The notes under the pieces are model-generated. The model did not search any database, was not told the origin of the DNA, and saw nothing but the letters and a program-made list of their open reading frames with translations. This document shows positions 5,766 to 7,806 of a DNA stretch of 7,806 nt, piece by piece. Within the stretch, counting starts at the first letter, position 1, and every line of letters starts with the position of its first letter. Origin of the DNA: Parafilimonas sp. (lineage in GTDB: Bacteria; Bacteroidota; Bacteroidia; Chitinophagales; Chitinophagaceae); contig JAICKT010000203.1 of NCBI GenBank assembly GCA_025927795.1, positions 1 through 7,806 on the forward strand. Direction: 5' to 3'. The position numbers and the translations under genes are program-made.

Positions 5766-5996
5766 ATGAAAGATTACAGCGATTTTGATTTAAACGTTCT
5801 TATAACTGCCAGCAAAGAAGCAACCCTTGAATTAAGTTTAATAAAATCTAAAAAGCAAACTCCGCGCATGAAAGAGCTGCTGTCGTTTCGCAGGAGCCAG
5901 TTAAATTTAATCCGCAGAAGAGCAACAGAACTTAATTTAACAGAAACCGATTTTGATAGTATTCATTGTTATGTTCATGAAAAGAGCATTTCATGA
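5766..5996 (+). CDS. unknown 76-residue helical protein
   Basis: I do not recognise this family. The product is small, soluble and largely helical, with many Leu, Lys, Arg and Glu (ASKEATLELSLIKSKKQTPR, then RRSQLNLIRRRATELN). The basic run LNLIRRRATELNLTETDFD could bind nucleic acid or a partner, but no known fold is evident. ATG 5766 is the first gene start after tail repeat R4 and the only good start. It converges on the gene at 6014-6184, with 17 bases between stops. Confidence 0.6.
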   Translation: MKDYSDFDLNVLITASKEATLELSLIKSKKQTPRMKELLSFRRSQLNLIRRRATELNLTETDFDSIHCYVHEKSIS

Positions 5997-6013
5997 ATGG
6001 CAGTGCCAAATGA

Positions 6014-6184
6014 TTATAATTTTTTCCAGCAGCTATAAATTAACAACACAATTATTTCATCGTTATGCTTAACTATTTCAAGGTTGGCAATTTGCCCCGT
6101 AACTTCATTAAGTTCTTTTAGAAACATATCGAGCTGTTCTTCCAGCACATCTATATTTGAATGGCGAAAAAATTTACTGTACAT
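6014..6184 (-). CDS. unknown 56-residue protein
   Basis: A complete short frame runs from ATG 6184 to TAA 6014. The product begins MYSKFFRHSNIDVLEEQLDM, continues FLKELNEVTGQIANLEIVKH and ends with a hydrophobic stretch (IIVLLIYSCWKKL). The first two thirds have coiled-coil-like spacing of Leu and Ile; the end could be a strand or a short membrane-associated segment. It begins 26 bases after the stop of the minus-strand gene at 6211-6414, so the two probably form an operon. Function is unknown, and its short length keeps confidence moderate. Confidence 0.5.
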   Translation of the reverse strand: MYSKFFRHSNIDVLEEQLDMFLKELNEVTGQIANLEIVKHNDEIIVLLIYSCWKKL

Positions 6185-6210
6185 ATTTTAATTTAAACCA
6201 ATCTTAATTA

Positions 6211-6414
6211 CTATTTGTTGTTCTTAAGCAGGCGGCTAAGTAAATCTTTACCTGCGTAGGTTAGTTCAACACTATTAATAATACCATTTAATCTTTTTAT
6301 AATAATCCAGTTAAATTCTTCTAACCTTTCATAAAAAGCTGTGTTTGCAAAATCTGCTTTACCGTTTGCTATAAGCAGAATAGCATTGTTTCTTTCTGCA
6401 CTTGTGTAAATCAT
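6211..6414 (-). CDS. unknown 67-residue protein, possibly winged-helix-like
   Basis: The product begins MIYTSAERNNAILLIANGKA and continues with FYERLEEFNWIIIKRLNG, a short strand (IINSVELT) and YAGKDLLSRLL. The pattern of helix, Trp-containing helix, strand pair and then LTxxGxxLL resembles the C-terminal half of small winged-helix proteins, in which LTxxG marks the wing, but the match is loose. ATG 6414 is 21 bases from the inner arm of the palindrome at 6435-6473. If it binds DNA, that palindrome would be the obvious operator, including for its own control. It probably shares a transcript with the 56-residue gene at 6014-6184. Confidence 0.62.
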   Translation of the reverse strand: MIYTSAERNNAILLIANGKADFANTAFYERLEEFNWIIIKRLNGIINSVELTYAGKDLLSRLLKNNK

Positions 6415-6434
6415 TTTAATTTATTAAGTATGTA

Positions 6435-6473
6435 ATTTATGCATAATTACCTGCAATAATTAATTGCATAAAT
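6435..6473. promoter_or_regulatory. long palindrome between divergent genes, operator or hairpin
   Basis: ATTTATGCA (6435-6443) is the exact reverse complement of TGCATAAAT (6465-6473). Inside these, TAATTA (6444-6449) pairs with TAATTA (6457-6462) around the loop CCTGCAA, with AT at 6463-6464 unpaired. It lies between the minus gene starting at 6414 and the plus gene starting at 6548, so it could bind a dimeric repressor of both. Self-complementary AT-rich words inflate such matches, but the 9-base outer arms are notable. Confidence 0.5.
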
Positions 6474-6547
6474 CATATATCGGCGAAAAGCTAAACATTA
6501 ACATACAAAGGAGTGATTAAGATATACCTTACAGTAAATAATCAACA

Positions 6548-6862
6548 ATGCTAAAAAGTGAAGATGTTTTTTATGAAAATGAATCACCTGAAATGATGAA
6601 GGAATTATCAGCATTGGGTAAGTTAACAGCACATACACCTGTTTATTTTAAGGCAGAGATTATAATTTCTTTTTTAAAAAATCATTCTCTTAAAAACAAA
6701 TGGATTGAAGCCAACCCTATATTAGCAGAATTAATGATTTCGGGCACTTATGCAACAGCACACATAGAATCTCTTTTTGAATCTTGCCGCTGGAGAAAAG
6801 ATTATTTGCTCGCATACGAAAACTATATAAAAGCGGAGTTATTTAATCCTAAAAAAGCTTAG
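6548..6862 (+). CDS. unknown 104-residue protein
   Basis: I do not recognise this family. The product is soluble and mostly helical: MLKSEDVFYENESPEMMKEL, then YFKAEIIISFLKNHSLKNKW, then a segment with IEANPILAELMISG and a C-terminal helix (WRKDYLLAYENYIKAE). A stop at 6539-6541 in the same frame fixes ATG 6548 as the start. An AAAGGAG sequence at 6507-6513 is too far upstream to serve it as a ribosome site. The palindrome at 6435-6473 lies 75 bases upstream. It is the last plus-strand gene before tail repeat R5. Confidence 0.68.
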   Translation: MLKSEDVFYENESPEMMKELSALGKLTAHTPVYFKAEIIISFLKNHSLKNKWIEANPILAELMISGTYATAHIESLFESCRWRKDYLLAYENYIKAELFNPKKA

Positions 6863-6878
6863 AGCTAATAAATTTTCA

Positions 6879-6946
6879 AACAACGCCATATTTAAAGCAC
6901 CGCGCAACTAAAAGCAAAAGTGTAAATAAAGATTTTGTTTGATTAA
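6879..6946 (+). repeat. tail repeat R5, most decayed fossil of a methyltransferase 3' end
   Basis: AACAACGCCATATTTAAAGC, CGCGCAAC and AGCAAAAGTGTAA align with the methyltransferase from about base 2147. The core 6914-6946 has four substitutions and one inserted T relative to R1. An extra base at about 6910 breaks the methyltransferase frame, and in-frame stops are present. It is non-coding and lies between convergent genes at 6548-6862 and 6964-7317. Confidence 0.78.
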
Positions 6947-6963
6947 CTTAACTAAAATCGGTT

Positions 6964-7317
6964 TTACCTGCCCGTTTTCCAAAAAGTAACAATTAAACCA
7001 CCGGCAACTATAAGCATTCCGCCAATTAATATTGGAGCAGTTGGTAACGTTTTAAAAGCAATATAATTTCCAATTTGCCAAACAATAAAAAGCGTTGCAA
7101 TATATAATCCAACAACATGCTTAAATTCTACCGGTGCCAGGTTTAAAGAGAATCCATAAAGAAAAACAAATATTGTACCTGCCGCAAAAAGTAAAATTCT
7201 TGTAATGCCGGTATATTCATAAATACATTTTCTGATTATTGCATCTCCTGTTACTTCAAAGATTGTAGCGATTAAAACAAAAATCGCAGGATGTAAACCC
7301 TGAATGAATCTCATCAT
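6964..7317 (-). CDS. SMR-like four-helix membrane protein
   Basis: The 117-residue length and four hydrophobic helices (about 9-27, 37-57, 64-88, 92-114) are those of small multidrug resistance transporters, which work as dimers in the inner membrane and exchange protons for cations. The family's essential glutamate appears as Glu21 in ATIFEVTGDAIIRK, matching the EV context of Glu14 in EmrE, and the last helix LIGGMLIVAGGLIV matches the family's closing pattern. The middle differs: the WSG segment of EmrE helix 3 is not present (VVGLYIATLFIVW instead), so the substrate, or even transport itself, is uncertain. Start ATG 7317 or 7314. A stem-loop lies 14 bases upstream. Divergent from the DUF892 gene at 7499. 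Confidence 0.78.
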   Translation of the reverse strand: MMRFIQGLHPAIFVLIATIFEVTGDAIIRKCIYEYTGITRILLFAAGTIFVFLYGFSLNLAPVEFKHVVGLYIATLFIVWQIGNYIAFKTLPTAPILIGGMLIVAGGLIVTFWKTGR

Positions 7318-7330
7318 AATACTTAAATAA

Positions 7331-7352
7331 AAGGCTGCAATATTACAGCCTT
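7331..7352 (-). promoter_or_regulatory. stem-loop in the leader of the SMR-like gene
   Basis: AAGGCTG (7331-7337) and CAGCCTT (7346-7352) form a perfect 7-base stem with an 8-base loop. On the minus strand it is followed by a T-rich run (CAGCCTTTTATTT), as in an intrinsic terminator, but it lies 14 bases before the ATG of the minus-strand gene, not after a gene. It may be an attenuator or translation-control hairpin for that gene, or end antisense transcription. The rest of 7353-7498 shows no clear feature. Confidence 0.5.
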
Positions 7353-7498
7353 AATTACATCAGTTGAAAAACCGCAAACTATTGTGGTTTCTCTGATAAA
7401 TATAATTGCAAAAAACCTGTTCGATATTCCCGTTTCAATTTTGACGAAGCTATAAAAATTTATCGGCACACATTCTGTATAAATAAATAAAACTTCAT

Positions 7499-7806
7499 AT
7501 GCCAACCATTGAAACACTTGAAGGGCTTCTAAAGCATGAATTAAAAGATCTATATTCTGCAGAAACGCAGATAATAGAAGTTTTACCTAAAATGATTGAA
7601 GCCACCTATAATAATGATTTAAAAGAAGCATTGCAGCAACATCTCACCGTAACAAAAAAACAAAAGCAACGGCTTGATGATGTTCAGAAATTATTAGGTG
7701 AAGAAAAAACCAAGCCGGAGAATAAAGGATTTTTTGCAAACCTGTTTTCGAGTAATGAAGGTGAAGAACATTGTAAAGCAATGGAAGGTTTAATAAAAGA
7801 AGGTAA
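7499..7806 (+). CDS. YciE/YciF-type ferritin-like protein (DUF892), 3' end outside the window
   Basis: From ATG 7499 the frame is open to the window end (102 codons). It matches the N-terminal two thirds of the YciE/YciF family, four-helix ferritin-like proteins linked to stress and usually about 160 residues. Visible family features are LEGLLKHELKDLYSAETQI with LPKM (8-32), a second helix with QQHL and RLDDVQKLL (47-66), and the Cys-containing CKAMEGLIKEG (92-102). The second-helix segment that in E. coli YciF reads HLEET is HLTVT here, removing two acidic residues, so metal binding may be altered; this is from memory of the family. A 10-residue Gly/Asn/Phe stretch (NKGFFANLFS) separates helix 2 from the Cys motif. 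The start is internal to a minus-strand shadow frame and is supported by the family match. Confidence 0.85.
   Translation, partial: MPTIETLEGLLKHELKDLYSAETQIIEVLPKMIEATYNNDLKEALQQHLTVTKKQKQRLDDVQKLLGEEKTKPENKGFFANLFSSNEGEEHCKAMEGLIKEG

Noticed and set aside
2182..6946. integron cassette array with attC sites, or a CRISPR array
   Set aside because: The repeats lack the paired RYYYAAC and GTTRRRY boxes and any attC-type hairpin, no integron integrase is present, and genes within blocks face both ways. The spacing of 600-1500 bases excludes CRISPR.
7323..7517. minus-strand frame of 64 residues near the right end
   Set aside because: It covers the 7331 hairpin and the start of the DUF892 gene, and its product shows no family features.

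Overview
The window is AT-rich (roughly one third G+C by eye) and looks like a stretch of a Bacteroidota chromosome, possibly Chitinophagaceae-like. That placement is an inference from base composition, weak Shine-Dalgarno signals, a stand-alone CheY-like receiver, and an SMR-like and a YciE/YciF-like protein among many small orphan genes. No rRNA, tRNA, transposase or integrase is visible.

Layout. (1) 1-2213: a 5' stub of a DNA methyltransferase gene (197-283), an 89-residue unknown gene (292-561), and an intact 551-residue beta-class adenine methyltransferase fused to a PD-(D/E)XK (Mrr-like) nuclease domain (558-2213). The last two overlap by ATGA. (2) 2214-3607: a reading frame that has lost its start, overlapping a D12-family DNA adenine methylase (2574-3587). 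(3) 3604-4212: a single-domain response regulator on the minus strand. (4) 4213-5720: small genes in mixed orientation (4289-4561 +, 4558-4797 -, 5110-5436 -, 5463-5699 +) and a REP-like stem-loop. (5) 5721-6946: four small unknown genes (5766-5996 +, 6014-6184 -, 6211-6414 -, 6548-6862 +) with a long palindrome at 6435-6473. (6) 6947-7806: an SMR-like membrane protein (-), a stem-loop, and the start of a YciE/YciF (DUF892) ferritin-like protein (+) that runs off the window.

The main observation is that blocks 2-5 are each closed by a copy of the 3' end of the methyltransferase gene. The five copies, including the genuine end, end at 2213, 3607, 4212, 5720 and 6946 and all lie in the same orientation. 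They share a core of about 32 bases. When read in the methyltransferase frame, the extra copies still resemble its C-terminus (for example KKAQRNEGKSVSKGLFD in the second copy against KKAQRNESKSVSKGLFD in the gene). Decay in the core rises with distance from the intact gene: 1, 3, 4 and 5 changes. This is what serial insertion at the gene's 3' end would leave if each insertion rebuilt the end and pushed the old end outward. It could also result from repeated recombination between methyltransferase alleles. The 5' stub at 197-283 differs from the intact gene only by synonymous changes, so it too comes from a once-functional allele. Block contents (methylase, receiver, small orphans, small membrane protein) resemble accessory cargo.

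The fossil tails have been reused. They supply the C-terminal codons of the D12 methylase and of a two-helix membrane protein in other frames, and the stop codon of the response regulator on the opposite strand.
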